DNA of 64,000 nt from Geodermatophilus arenarius (GCF_042654585.1 NZ_JBHSGR010000001.1:186001-250000), one strand, 5' to 3'. Positions 1 to 8,608 are shown, counted from the stretch's first letter. A program made the numbers and translations. Notes: generated by a model not told the origin, from the letters alone.

Positions 1-2
1 TG

Positions 3-818
3 CCCAACGCCGACGACACCGCCGCGCTGCTCACCGTGGTCCCAGAGTCGGGCCCGACCACGCAGGCCACCGAGCAGCTCGTCGCCGACCTGCGCGCGCA
101 GCTGGCCGACCTCGACGGCGTCGACGCCCACGTCACCGGCGCGACGGCGGTCAGCGTCGACGTCGCGCAGAGCCTGGACGAGGCGCTGCCGAAGTACCTG
201 CTGCTCGTCGTCGGGCTGGCGCTGGTGCTGCTCGTGCTGGTCTTCCGGTCGCTGCTGGTGCCGCTGGTCGGCGTCCTGGGCTTCCTGCTGACCATCGGCG
301 CCTCGCTCGGCGCGACCGTGGCGGTGTTCCAGTGGGGCTGGCTGGCCGACGTGGTCAACCTGGACACCACCGGCCCGCTGCTGAGCCTCACGCCGATCCT
401 GGTGATCGGCATCCTGTTCGGCCTGGCGATGGACTACCAGGTGTTCCTGGTGTCGCGGATGCACGAGGCGCACAGCCACGGCACCCCGCCGCTGGAGGCG
501 ATCCGCACCGGGTTCCGGCAGGCCGCGCCGGTCGTCGTCGCCGCGGCGCTGATCATGTTCAGCGTGTTCGCCGGGTTCGTCCCGGCCGGCGAGGCGACGA
601 TCAAGTCGATCGCCTTCGCGCTGGCCATCGGGATCCTGGTCGACGCGTTCGTCGTCCGGATGGTGCTGGTGCCCGCCGCACTGGCGCTGCTCGGGAAGGC
701 CGCCTGGTGGCTGCCCCGCTGGCTGCGCTGGCTGCCGGTGCTCGACGTCGAGGGCGCCGCGCTGGAGCGGCACCCCGAACCCGCGCGCGAGCCGGCGCTG
801 GCCGGCGACCCGCGCTGA
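3..818 (+). CDS. MMPL family transporter, C-terminal part
   Basis: The reading frame is open from the window edge, so only the last 271 residues are visible. They match the second half of an MMPL/RND-type membrane exporter: a hydrophobic stretch with FRSLLVPLVGVLGF, then the signature GLAMDYQVFLVSRMHEA, whose Asp-Tyr pair corresponds to the proton-relay pair of the TM10 helix in MmpL proteins, then further membrane helices and a short polar tail. Family members export lipids or hydrophobic compounds using the proton gradient. The substrate cannot be read from this fragment. A strong hairpin follows the stop codon directly. Confidence 0.9.
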   Translation, partial: PNADDTAALLTVVPESGPTTQATEQLVADLRAQLADLDGVDAHVTGATAVSVDVAQSLDEALPKYLLLVVGLALVLLVLVFRSLLVPLVGVLGFLLTIGASLGATVAVFQWGWLADVVNLDTTGPLLSLTPILVIGILFGLAMDYQVFLVSRMHEAHSHGTPPLEAIRTGFRQAAPVVVAAALIMFSVFAGFVPAGEATIKSIAFALAIGILVDAFVVRMVLVPAALALLGKAAWWLPRWLRWLPVLDVEGAALERHPEPAREPALAGDPR

Positions 819-831
819 TCCACGACGTCCA

Positions 832-863
832 CGGCCCGTCTCCCCTCCCGGGGAGGCGGGCCG
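832..863 (+). terminator. Hairpin terminator after the MMPL gene
   Basis: Arms of 14 bases (832-845 and 850-863) pair around the loop TCCC with a single G-T wobble. The hairpin starts 13 bases after the MMPL stop codon. There is no U-tract, as is usual for actinobacterial terminators. Confidence 0.7.
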
Positions 864-880
864 TGCGGTGTCATGGCGGG

Positions 881-1744
881 GTGGTGGACACGAGCCCGGT
901 GAACCGTCCCGACGTCCTGCGGTACGTCGCGTTCAGCGACGACCCGTCCGGCGGCAACCCCGCCGGGGTCGTGCTGGACGCGACCGGCCTGACCGACGAC
1001 GAGATGCTGGCGATCGCCGCCGACGTCGGGTTCTCCGAGACGGCGTTCCTGCTCCCCCACGCCGACGGCCTGGACGCCCGGTACTTCAGCCCGCTCGCCG
1101 AGGTGAGCTTCTGCGGCCACGCCACGATCGCCACCGCCGTCGCGCACGCCGAGCGCGCCGGCGCGGGGACGCTGCACCTGCGCACCGCGGCCGGCGAGGT
1201 GCCGGTGCGGACCGGGCGCGGCGCCGACGGCGCCTGGACGGCGACGCTCACCAGCGTCCCGCCGCGGACCGCGCCGCTGACCGACGGCGACCTGCGCGAC
1301 CTGCTGGCGCTGCTGCGGCTGACCCCGGGCGACCTCGACCCCGCGCTGCCGCCGCGGGTGGCCTACGCCGGCGCGTGGCACCCGGTGCTGGCCCTCGCCT
1401 CCCGCGAGCGGCTGGCCGTCCTCGACTACGACGTGCCCGGGCTCGGCCGGCTGATGGCCGACCGCGGCTGGACGACGGTCGCGCTGGTGTGGCGCCAGGA
1501 CGCGACCACCTTCTCCGCGCGCAACCCGTTCCCGCCCGGCGGCGTCGTCGAGGACCCGGCCACCGGCGCGGCCGCGGCGGCGCTCGGCGGGTACCTCCGG
1601 GAGGGCGGGCACGTGGCGGTGCCCGCCCGGCTCACCGTGCTGCAGGGCGCGGACATGGGGCGGCCGAGCACGCTGTCGGTGCACGTGCCGGCCGGGAGCG
1701 GCGGCATCGAGGTCAGCGGCACCGCCGTCCCGATCCCGGGGTGA
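881..1744 (+). CDS. PhzF family isomerase/epimerase-like protein
   Basis: A 287-residue protein of PhzF-family size. It has the N-terminal GGNPAGVVLD segment, FSETAF with the Glu that is catalytic in the family, CGHATIATA, and the C-terminal EDPATGAAAAALGGYL motif. PhzF proteins have a diaminopimelate-epimerase-like two-lobed fold and catalyse isomerisations; most members, including this one, have no known substrate. The GTG at 881 fits the start of the conserved domain; GTG 884 is an alternative. The open frame upstream overlaps the MMPL gene and is not homologous. The gene ends 7 bases from the convergent VOC gene. Confidence 0.88.
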   Translation: MVDTSPVNRPDVLRYVAFSDDPSGGNPAGVVLDATGLTDDEMLAIAADVGFSETAFLLPHADGLDARYFSPLAEVSFCGHATIATAVAHAERAGAGTLHLRTAAGEVPVRTGRGADGAWTATLTSVPPRTAPLTDGDLRDLLALLRLTPGDLDPALPPRVAYAGAWHPVLALASRERLAVLDYDVPGLGRLMADRGWTTVALVWRQDATTFSARNPFPPGGVVEDPATGAAAAALGGYLREGGHVAVPARLTVLQGADMGRPSTLSVHVPAGSGGIEVSGTAVPIPG

Positions 1745-1750
1745 CCCGCG

Positions 1751-2146
1751 TCAGGCCCGGCCGTCCTCCTGGTCGATGCACAGGACGTTGCCCTCGCTGT
1801 CCTTGAACCAGGCGGCGCGGCCCATGCCGGGGATCGAGGCGATCTCCCCGCTCCACTCGACGCCGGGCATGTCCTCGTACGTCTCGAAGGCGACCCCGCG
1901 GGACTTGAGCTCCTTCACCTGGGCCTCGACGTCGTCGACGTGGAACTGGGCGATGGTGTGGCCGGCCTGCCCGGCGTAGTCGGTCCGGTAGACGCCGAAG
2001 CGGGTCCCCCCGGCGGTCTCGTACTCCAGGACCTCACCCATGAGCTCGCGCACCGGGGTGAGGCCCAGCTTGTCGGCGTAGAAGGCGCGCGCCCGGTCGA
2101 TGTCGCTCGCCGGGATGTTCGCCGCGACGCGGCTGTCGTCCAGCAT
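1751..2146 (-). CDS. VOC (glyoxalase/bleomycin-resistance) family protein
   Basis: A 131-residue single-domain protein with the paired beta-alpha-beta-beta-beta modules of the vicinal oxygen chelate fold. IPASDIDRARAFYADKLGL opens the first half, FHVDDVEAQVKELKSRGV opens the second, and AAWFKDSEGNVLCIDQ ends it, giving the usual late acidic metal-ligand region. Family members are metal-dependent lyases, dioxygenases or drug-binding proteins. The substrate cannot be named. The gene is convergent with the PhzF gene and monocistronic. Confidence 0.88.
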   Translation of the reverse strand: MLDDSRVAANIPASDIDRARAFYADKLGLTPVRELMGEVLEYETAGGTRFGVYRTDYAGQAGHTIAQFHVDDVEAQVKELKSRGVAFETYEDMPGVEWSGEIASIPGMGRAAWFKDSEGNVLCIDQEDGRA

Positions 2147-2256
2147 GACCGGCTCCCGAGGGGTGGGACGGGTCCCCCGTGCTGACGTCCGCGGACGCTA
2201 GACCCGGCCGGCACCGGGGGGCAACGGAGACCGGGCCGTCACCCTCCCGCGCCGCC

Positions 2257-3606
2257 TCAGACCAGGCCGTGCGCGTGGACGGCCTCGGCCACCTGCAGGA
2301 AGCCGGCCACGTTCGCGCCGAGGACCAGGTCGCCCGGGGAGCCGTACTCCTCGGCGGTGGCGTGGCACCGCTCGTGGATGCCGCGCATGATCTCCTCCAG
2401 CCGGGCCTCGGTGTGCTCGAAGGTCCAGCGGTCTCGCGAGGCGTTCTGCTGCATCTCCAGCGCGGAGGTGGCCACTCCCCCGGCGTTGGCGGCCTTGCCG
2501 GGCGCGAACGCGACCCCGGCCTCGCGGAACACCCGGACCGCGTCGGGCGTGGCCGGCATGTTGGCCCCCTCGACGACGTAGCGGCAGCCGCTGCGGGCGA
2601 GGACGGCGGCGGCGTCGCCGTCGAGCTCGTTCTGCGTCGCGCTGGGGATCGCGACGTCGCAGGGCACGTCCCAGACGCTGCCGCCGGCCACGAACGACGC
2701 CGAGCCGACCCGCTCGGCGTACTCGCCGATCCGGGCCCGCTCGACCTCCTTGACCTGCTTGAGGACCTCGAGGTCGATGCCCTTCTCGTCGACGACGTAG
2801 CCGCTGGAGTCCGAGCAGGCGACGACGGTGCCGCCGAGCTGGTGCACCTTCTCGATCGCGTAGACGGCGACGTTGCCCGACCCGCTGACGGTGACGCGCC
2901 GGCCGTCGAACGACTCCCCGGCCGTCTCCATCATCGCCTCGGCGAAGAAGGCCGCCCCGTAGCCGGTGGCCTCGGTGCGGACCAGCGCGCCGCCCCAGCC
3001 CAGGCCCTTGCCGGTGATGACCCCGGACTCGTAGCGGTTGGTTATCCGCTTGTACTGGCCGAACAGGTAGCCGATCTCCCGGGAGCCCACGCCGATGTCC
3101 CCGGCGGGCACGTCGGTGTACTCGCCGAGGTGCCGGTAGAGCTCCGTCATGAACGACTGGCAGAAGCGCATGACCTCTGCGTCCGACCGGCCCTTGGGGT
3201 CGAAGTCCGAGCCGCCCTTGCCGCCGCCGATGGGCATGCCGGTGAGCGCGTTCTTGAACACCTGCTCGAAGCCCAGGAACTTGACGATCCCGAGGTTGAC
3301 CGACGGGTGGAAGCGCAGCCCGCCCTTGTAGGGACCCAGGGCCGAGTTGAACTCGACGCGGAACCCCCGGTTGATCTGGACCTCGCCCGAGTCGTCCTGC
3401 CAGGGCACCCGGAAGATGACCTGCCGCTCGGGCTCGCAGATGCGCTCGACGGTCTTCATCTCGGTGTACTCGCCGTGCCGGCTGAGCACCACGGCGAGCG
3501 ACTCGAGCACCTCGCGGACCGCCTGGTGGAACTCCGGCTCCGCGGGGTTGCGGCGCAGCACCTCCTCGTGGATGCGCTCGACCACCGGCGGGAGGCTGTC
3601 GGCCAC
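2257..3606 (-). CDS. gdhA: NADP-type glutamate dehydrogenase
   Basis: A 449-residue protein matching hexameric NADP-dependent glutamate dehydrogenases (about 445-450 residues). The enzyme converts 2-oxoglutarate, ammonium and NADPH to glutamate. Visible features are GPYKGGLRFHPSVN, PIGGGKGGSDFDPKGRS with the catalytic and substrate-binding lysines, PAGDIGVGSREIGYLFG, the Rossmann motif VSGSGNVAVYA, and the C-terminal NAGGVATSALEMQQNA. The GTG at 3606 was chosen because GTGGAGGG lies just upstream and the next codons match the family N-terminus. The frame upstream of it is noncoding. The gene is monocistronic. Confidence 0.95.
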   Translation of the reverse strand: MADSLPPVVERIHEEVLRRNPAEPEFHQAVREVLESLAVVLSRHGEYTEMKTVERICEPERQVIFRVPWQDDSGEVQINRGFRVEFNSALGPYKGGLRFHPSVNLGIVKFLGFEQVFKNALTGMPIGGGKGGSDFDPKGRSDAEVMRFCQSFMTELYRHLGEYTDVPAGDIGVGSREIGYLFGQYKRITNRYESGVITGKGLGWGGALVRTEATGYGAAFFAEAMMETAGESFDGRRVTVSGSGNVAVYAIEKVHQLGGTVVACSDSSGYVVDEKGIDLEVLKQVKEVERARIGEYAERVGSASFVAGGSVWDVPCDVAIPSATQNELDGDAAAVLARSGCRYVVEGANMPATPDAVRVFREAGVAFAPGKAANAGGVATSALEMQQNASRDRWTFEHTEARLEEIMRGIHERCHATAEEYGSPGDLVLGANVAGFLQVAEAVHAHGLV

Positions 3607-3722
3607 GGGGATCCCTCCACTCCTCGGCCGGACCCGTTCCGGATCCGCGGTGCGGTCATGATGCCCGGTCCGGGTCCGGGTCCGCCTCGCACGTACCCAC
3701 CTCGCCGGGCGGTACCCGGGAC

Positions 3723-4832
3723 CTACCCGGCGGCCTCCAGCGCGGCGGCGAGGTCGGCCCACAGGTCCTCGACGTGCTCGATCCCGACGCTGAGGCGCAC
3801 CAGCCCGGCCGGCACGTGCTCCTGCCCGGGCAGCTTCGCCCGCCGCTCGACGGTGGACTCCACCCCGCCGAGGCTGGTGGCGGACGCGACGACCCGCACG
3901 TGCGCGCACACCGCGTCCGCGGTGGTGGCGTCGGCCACCTCGAAGGCGAGCACCGGGCCCGGCCCGCGCATCTGCCGGGCGGCGAGGGCGGCGTGCGGGT
4001 CGCCGGGCAGGCCCGGGTAGCGCACCCGCTCCACCGCGGGGTGGGCGGCCAGCCGGCGGGCGAGCTCGCCCGCGGACTCCTGCGCCTGGCGCAGCCGGAC
4101 GGCGAGGGTGCGGGCACCGCGCAGCGCGAGGAACGCCTCCAGCGCGCCCGGCGTGGCCCCGGCGACCTCGCGCCGGCGGGCCAGCCGCGCCCGGTCCTCC
4201 GGGCGGCGGCACACCACCGCGCCGAGCAGCAGGTCGGAGTGCCCGCCGATCGCCTTGGTCGCGCTGTGGACGGCGAAGTCGGCGCCGAGCCGCAGCGGGT
4301 TCTGCAGCAGCGGGGTGGCGAAGGTGTTGTCCACGGCGACGAGCGCCCCGCTCGCGGCGGCGACCGCGGCGACGTCGACGACCTGGAGCAGCGGGTTGCT
4401 CGGCGTCTCCAGCCAGACGAGGTCCGCGTCGCCGGCCGCGGCGGCGAGCGCGCCGGGGTCGGTCGCGTCGACCGTGCGCACCGCCCAGCGCCCGCCGGCC
4501 GCCGCGCCGTCCGCGAGCAGCGCGCGCAGGCCGGTGTAGCTGTCCCGCGGCACCACCACCCGCGCCCCCACCGGCAGCAGCTCGAGGACCGCGGCGATCG
4601 CCGCCATCCCGGAGGAGAAGGCCACCGCGGAGCCGCCCTCGAGGTCGCCGATCAGCTCCTCGAACGCCTCCCAGCCGGGCGTGCCGTCGTCGCGGGAGTA
4701 CTCCCGCCCCGCCGTCCCGGCCGGGGCGGCGCGGAAGTTCGACGCCGGCACGATCGGGACGTTGAGCGGCTGCCCCGGCGCCCCGCTCCCCCGGCCCAGG
4801 ACCGCCAGCCGGGTCTCCGCCCGCAGCTCCAC
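3723..4832 (-). CDS. Cystathionine gamma-synthase/lyase family PLP enzyme
   Basis: A 369-residue fold-type I PLP enzyme of Cys/Met metabolism. The PLP lysine lies in SATKAIGGHSDLLLG (about residue 193). The family signatures SSGMAAIAAVLELL, WLETPSNPLLQVVD and AVDNTFATPLLQ and the late SLGGVEST loop are present. These enzymes make or split cystathionine or related thioethers; synthase, gamma-lyase and homocysteine/methionine lyase cannot be separated by eye. The GTG at 4832 is preferred because GAGGAGG lies 8 bases before it; GTG 4865 is possible but has no ribosome site. The gene is divergent from the XRE regulator at 4898, with a direct repeat between them, so local control is plausible. Confidence 0.88.
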   Translation of the reverse strand: MELRAETRLAVLGRGSGAPGQPLNVPIVPASNFRAAPAGTAGREYSRDDGTPGWEAFEELIGDLEGGSAVAFSSGMAAIAAVLELLPVGARVVVPRDSYTGLRALLADGAAAGGRWAVRTVDATDPGALAAAAGDADLVWLETPSNPLLQVVDVAAVAAASGALVAVDNTFATPLLQNPLRLGADFAVHSATKAIGGHSDLLLGAVVCRRPEDRARLARRREVAGATPGALEAFLALRGARTLAVRLRQAQESAGELARRLAAHPAVERVRYPGLPGDPHAALAARQMRGPGPVLAFEVADATTADAVCAHVRVVASATSLGGVESTVERRAKLPGQEHVPAGLVRLSVGIEHVEDLWADLAAALEAAG

Positions 4833-4850
4833 GGACACCGCCTCCTCTGA

Positions 4851-4870
4851 TGCAGTATGTTGCACTATCG
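4851..4870. promoter_or_regulatory. Tandem direct repeat in divergent promoter, candidate operator
   Basis: Two 10-base units, TGCAGTATGT and TGCACTATCG, lie head to tail between the divergent PLP-enzyme and XRE-cupin genes. They repeat at one helical turn and stand out as AT-rich in the local sequence. They are a plausible binding site for the XRE-cupin protein. The GTG at 4865 would lie inside this site, which supports the later start for the PLP enzyme. Confidence 0.45.
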
Positions 4871-4897
4871 AGAGCAGCGTACGAGGAGTGAGCGGGT

Positions 4898-5488
4898 ATG
4901 ACGCAAGCGCCCGGGGTCAACGAGCTGATCGGGCAGCGTGTCCGGCAGCACCGCACCGCCCGCGGCTGGACCCTCGACGAGCTGGCCGACCGCTCCGGCG
5001 TCAGCCGCCGGATGGTGATCACCATCGAGCACGGCGAGGGCAACCCGAGCATCGCCACCCTGCTGCGGATCAGCGACGCCCTCGGCGTCGGCCTGCCCGT
5101 GCTGGTCGACGTCGAGCGCCCCCGCGCGCTGACTGTCACCGCGGCCGGGCAGGCACCGGTGCTGTGGCGCGGCGCGCGCGGCGGGCGGGCGCTGCTGGTC
5201 GCCGGCACCGAGCCGCCCGACGTCGTCGAGCTGTGGGACTGGACCCTGCACCCGGGCGAGGAGCACACCAGCGAGCCGCACAGCGCCGGCACCCGCGAGC
5301 TGCTGCTGGTGCTCGACGGCGGGGTCGACCTCCGCGTCGGGGACCGCACCGAGCGGCTGGGGAGCGGGGACTCCGCGGCCTTCGCCGGCGACGTCCCCCA
5401 CGGCTACGCCGCCCCCGCCGACGCGACCGGCCCCGCCCGCTTCACCCTGACCGTGTTCCAGCCCGACGTCACCGGAGGACGCAGATGA
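4898..5488 (+). CDS. XRE-family regulator with cupin domain
   Basis: A 196-residue transcription factor. Residues about 8-65 form an XRE/HTH_3 domain (GQRVRQHRTARGWTLDELAD, SGVSRRMVITIEHGEGNPSIATLLRISDALG). Residues about 105-190 form a small cupin barrel with HTSEPHSAGTRELLLVLDGG and GDSAAFAGDVPHGYAAP, which carries metal-ligand-type histidines. Such proteins sense a small molecule in the cupin and repress or activate neighbours. GAGGAG lies 10 bases before the ATG. The stop overlaps the next gene's start by 4 bases, so the two are translationally coupled. Confidence 0.9.
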   Translation: MTQAPGVNELIGQRVRQHRTARGWTLDELADRSGVSRRMVITIEHGEGNPSIATLLRISDALGVGLPVLVDVERPRALTVTAAGQAPVLWRGARGGRALLVAGTEPPDVVELWDWTLHPGEEHTSEPHSAGTRELLLVLDGGVDLRVGDRTERLGSGDSAAFAGDVPHGYAAPADATGPARFTLTVFQPDVTGGRR

Positions 5489-6213
5489 CCGACCCGCAGG
5501 AGTGGCTGGCCGCTGCCGCCGTCGACGACGCCGTGCTCGCCCTGCGCCCGGACTACCGGGCGCTGCTGCTGACCGCCGACGGGCTGCAGGGCGGCCCCAG
5601 CGACGCGGTGAGCGAGCGCGTCCTCGCCGCCGCCGAGGCCACCGCGCGGGAGCGGCTGGACGGGCGCAGGCCCGAGGAGCTGCCGCACCCGGCCGCCTGG
5701 CGCGAGGCGTACCGGGCCTTCGGCGCCAAGCCGCAGCGCACCCGACCCAGCGTCGAGGCGCTGCTGCGCCGCCTCAACGCCGACGGTCTGCCCCGGGTCG
5801 ACCGGATCACCGACGTCTACAACGCCGTCTCCGTCGCCCACCTGCTGCCGCTCGGCGGGGAGGACCGCACCGCCTACGCCGGCCCGCCGCGGCTGGTGCG
5901 CGCCGACGGCAGCGAGCCGTTCGACACCACCGCGGGCGGGGAGACGGTGGTCGAGCACCCGGAGCCGGGCGAGGTCGTGTGGCGCGACGACGCCGGGGTC
6001 ACCTGCCGCCGCTGGAACTGGCGGCAGGGCGTGCGCACCCGGATCACGACCGGCACCACCAGCGCGCTGTTCATCCTGGACGTCCTGGACCCGATGACCG
6101 ACGACGACGCGCACGCCGCGGCCGACGCGCTCACCGACGCCCTGCTCGCGCTGGGCCCCGGCGCCGTCGTCCACCGGCGGCTGCTCGGCGCTCAGGCGTC
6201 GACGGGGGCGTAG
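5485..6213 (+). CDS. B3/4 (tRNA-synthetase editing-like) domain protein
   Basis: A 242-residue protein resembling free-standing B3/B4 proteins related to the editing domain of phenylalanyl-tRNA synthetase beta. Visible segments are EAYRAFGAKPQRTRPSVEALLRR, ITDVYNAVSVAHLLPLGG, and the late VVWRDDAGVTCRRWNWRQG followed by TTSALFILDVLD. Known relatives may edit mischarged tRNA or bind amino acids; no specific role is proven for this type. ATG 5485 overlaps the XRE stop (ATGA) and has GGAGGACGC upstream. Its 3' end overlaps the convergent oxidase gene by 22 bases. Confidence 0.8.
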   Translation: MTDPQEWLAAAAVDDAVLALRPDYRALLLTADGLQGGPSDAVSERVLAAAEATARERLDGRRPEELPHPAAWREAYRAFGAKPQRTRPSVEALLRRLNADGLPRVDRITDVYNAVSVAHLLPLGGEDRTAYAGPPRLVRADGSEPFDTTAGGETVVEHPEPGEVVWRDDAGVTCRRWNWRQGVRTRITTGTTSALFILDVLDPMTDDDAHAAADALTDALLALGPGAVVHRRLLGAQASTGA

Positions 6214-7385
6214 AGCCCGGCCGAGGCGCTCGCGCCGCTGACGACCAGGTCCGCCACCACGCGGGAGGCGACCCACGCCTGCACGTGGCCGGTGCCGTTG
6301 TAGCCACCCAGCGCGAGCACCCGCCCGCCGGTGCCGGGCACCGGCCCGCACCGGGGCAGGGGGTCCGCGGCGAAGCCCACGACGCCGGCCCACCGGTGCG
6401 TCACCGGCGCGCCGACCCGGAGCTCCTCGCGCAGCCACCGGTCCAGCCGCGCCTGCACCGGCCCGGAGACCTCGGCGCGGTCGGTCCAGCTGGCGTCCCC
6501 GTCGAGGTCGGAGAAGCCGCCGAGGGCGATCCGGCCGTCCGCGGTCTGGTGCACGTACTCGTGGCCGTAGCGGGCGTACACGGGGAACGGGAGGACCGTC
6601 TCCCCGAGCGGTGCGGTGGCGAGCATGTTGAGCCGCCGCGGGCGCACGGCCGCCGCCGTGGGCACCAGCGCCGCGAGGTCGCCGTCGACGGCCACGACCG
6701 CCCGGTCGCAGCGCACCGTCCCGGCCGCCGTCCGCACGACGACGCCGTCCCCGTCGGCGGCCGGCGGCGCGACCACCGCCGAGCGCTCGAAGACCCGCGC
6801 GCCGCGCGCCTCCAGGGCGGCGGCCAGCGCCCGCAGCCAGCGGACCGGGTGCACCGACCCGTCGTGCGGGAAGAGCAGCCCGGCGCGCTCCGGCCGGGCG
6901 AGCGGGCCGGGGAGGTCGTCGCCCGCCACGACCTGCCCGGGGAAGCCGTCCTCGGCGAGCGCCGCGGCGTTGGCCCGGACGTCGTCGGCCTCGGCCGCGT
7001 CGACGGCGAGCCGGAGCAGCCCGTCGACGCGGAAGTGCGCGCGGGCGCCGACGGCCTCGGCCACCTCGAGCACCTCCCGCTGGGCGGCCAGCGTCGCCGC
7101 GTGGACGGCGACCGCCCGCTCGCGCCCCCAGAGCTCACGGGTCTCGTGGTACATCGGCGCGGCGCCGGCGATGAAGAAGCCGCCGTTGCGGCCGCTGGCG
7201 CCCGACGCCACCTCGTGCCGGTCGAGCACGACCACCGAGAGGCCGGCGTCGAGCAGCCGCCGGGCGGTCGCCAGCCCGCCGACGCCCGCGCCGACCACGC
7301 ACACGTCCGCCCGCGCCTCCCCCTGCAGCGGGGACCGCGGGCGGTACGGCTCGTCCTGCCACAGCGGCACCGGGGCGCTGGTCAC
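6192..7385 (-). CDS. DAO-family FAD-dependent amine/amino acid oxidoreductase
   Basis: A 397-residue flavoprotein of the D-amino-acid oxidase fold, closest in pattern to gamma-glutamylputrescine oxidase-type enzymes. The FAD-binding motif ADVCVVGAGVGGLATARRLL is near residue 25, followed by ASGASGRNGGFF. A C-terminal ALGGYNGTGHVQAWVASRVVADL completes the FAD site. It oxidises a C-N bond, probably of a primary or secondary amine. The GTG at 7385 has GGAGGAGG 7 bases upstream; longer starts add only low-complexity sequence. The 3' end overlaps the B3/4 gene on the other strand. It lies next to the lrp/azlCD remnant but is transcribed away from azlCD. Confidence 0.88.
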   Translation of the reverse strand: MTSAPVPLWQDEPYRPRSPLQGEARADVCVVGAGVGGLATARRLLDAGLSVVVLDRHEVASGASGRNGGFFIAGAAPMYHETRELWGRERAVAVHAATLAAQREVLEVAEAVGARAHFRVDGLLRLAVDAAEADDVRANAAALAEDGFPGQVVAGDDLPGPLARPERAGLLFPHDGSVHPVRWLRALAAALEARGARVFERSAVVAPPAADGDGVVVRTAAGTVRCDRAVVAVDGDLAALVPTAAAVRPRRLNMLATAPLGETVLPFPVYARYGHEYVHQTADGRIALGGFSDLDGDASWTDRAEVSGPVQARLDRWLREELRVGAPVTHRWAGVVGFAADPLPRCGPVPGTGGRVLALGGYNGTGHVQAWVASRVVADLVVSGASASAGLYAPVDA

Positions 7386-7494
7386 GGGTGTCCTCCTCCG
7401 GGGGTGACGGTGCCGCGACTCTGCCGGACCGGGTGCGGGGAGTGCCACGCCCCCGGCGAGCCGACGACGGCGAGGGGGTCCCGCGGCTCCGCGG

Positions 7495-7857
7495 TCAGCC
7501 CTTGAGCAGGCGCATCGTCTGGTGGGAGACGGCGCGGGCGACGGCCGGGAGGCCGATCAACTTGTTCATCTGGAACGCCTCGAACGCCTCGGCGTCGGCG
7601 ACGGCGACGAGGAGGAAGTAGTCGGGGACACCGAACAGCCGCCGCACCTCGACCACCTCCTCGAAGGCCAGGACGGCGTCCTCGAACTCCTCGACGGTGC
7701 GCCGGTCGTTGGCCCGGATCTCCACCGCGACGACGACCTGGAAGGCCCGTCCGGCCGCCCGCGGGTCGACCACCGCCCGGTACCCGGTGATGACCCCCTC
7801 GGCCTCGAGCCGCTTGACCCGGCGCAGGCACGGCGGCGGGGCGAGGCCGACCTCCTC
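7495..7857 (-). pseudogene. Lrp/AsnC-type regulator, 5'-truncated
   Basis: The frame encodes EEVGLAPPPCLRRVKRLEAE, the recognition-helix end of an Lrp/AsnC HTH, then GVITGYRAVVDPRAAGRAFQ and a complete C-terminal ligand-binding (RAM/SMB) domain ending in MRLLKG. The first 30 or so residues of the family (the LDxxDRxIL... helix and first HTH helix) are missing. No ATG, GTG or TTG precedes the HTH remnant in a usable position; the frame just reads back through azlC. The first internal GTG would leave only the ligand domain. Intact copies usually control divergent azlCD amino acid exporters. This one is probably nonfunctional or DNA-binding deficient. Confidence 0.65.
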
Positions 7858-7864
7858 CCGGCCG

Positions 7865-8608
7865 CTGCCGCAGTCCCCGCCGGGTCGGCGCGCCGAGGTC
7901 CGTGCCGGGGTCCGCCTGGCGGCACCGGTGGCGCTGGGGATGATCCCGCTCGGCGTCGCGTTCGGCCTGCTCGTGCTCCACTCCGGCCTGGCGTGGTGGT
8001 GGGCGACGGTCTTCAGCGCCGTCGTCTTCGCCGGGTCGCTGGAGTTCCTGCTGGTCGGGATGGTGGCCGCGGCGGCGCCCCTGGCGCAGGTGGCGGTGAC
8101 GGCGGCCGTGGTCAACTGCCGGCACGTGTTCTACGCGCTGTCCTTCCCGCTGCACCGGTTGCGCGGACCGGTCGCCCGCACCTACGGCACGTCCGCGCTC
8201 ACCGACGAGGCCCACGCGTTCACCACCGGCCCCGACGCGCAGCGGTGGTCGAGCACCCGGATCGTCAGCCTGCAGGTCGTCCTGCACGCCTCCTGGGTCA
8301 CCGGCGCGACCCTCGGCGGCCTGCTCGGCGACGTCCTGCCGCTGGACTCCCTGCACGGCCTGGACTTCGCGCTGTCCGCCCTGTTCACCGTGCTGGCCGT
8401 CGACGCCTACCGGGCGCAGCCGGACCTGCGCACCGCGGTGGTGGCGCTGGCCTGCGCCCTGGGCGCAATGGTCCTGCTGCCCGGGCAGGCGCTGCCGGCC
8501 GCCTACGCCGGCTTCACCGCACTGCTGCTCCTGCGCCACGGCGCCGGCCGCCGGCGCGCGCGCCGCCCGACCGGCCGCCGACCCGGGAGCGGGGCCCGCC
8601 GTGCCTGA
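7865..8608 (+). CDS. azlC: AzlC family branched-chain amino acid exporter subunit, start uncertain
   Basis: About 240 residues with the multi-span AzlC pattern: RRAEVRAGVRLAAPVALGMI at the N-terminus, FGLLVLHSGLAWWWATVFSA, SLEFLLVGMVAAAAPLAQ, and VNCRHVFYALSFPLHRLR. AzlC works with the small AzlD subunit to export branched-chain and related amino acids. The end overlaps azlD by 8 bases. The beginning is unclear: homology starts near 7886, the only in-frame candidates are CTG 7865 and TTG 7814, neither has a ribosome-binding site, and the usual intergenic promoter toward lrp is absent. Expression is therefore doubtful. Confidence 0.75.
   Translation: MPQSPPGRRAEVRAGVRLAAPVALGMIPLGVAFGLLVLHSGLAWWWATVFSAVVFAGSLEFLLVGMVAAAAPLAQVAVTAAVVNCRHVFYALSFPLHRLRGPVARTYGTSALTDEAHAFTTGPDAQRWSSTRIVSLQVVLHASWVTGATLGGLLGDVLPLDSLHGLDFALSALFTVLAVDAYRAQPDLRTAVVALACALGAMVLLPGQALPAAYAGFTALLLLRHGAGRRRARRPTGRRPGSGARRA

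Noticed and set aside
332..1684. Long open frames on both strands across the MMPL/PhzF region
   Set aside because: They are third-position-GC shadows; only the PhzF part of the plus-strand frame has family motifs.
3607..5349. 1030-residue minus-strand frame continuing upstream of gdhA
   Set aside because: The part beyond GTG 3606 is Arg/Pro/Gly-rich shadow of the PLP-enzyme gene; a ribosome site and the family N-terminus fix the start at 3606.
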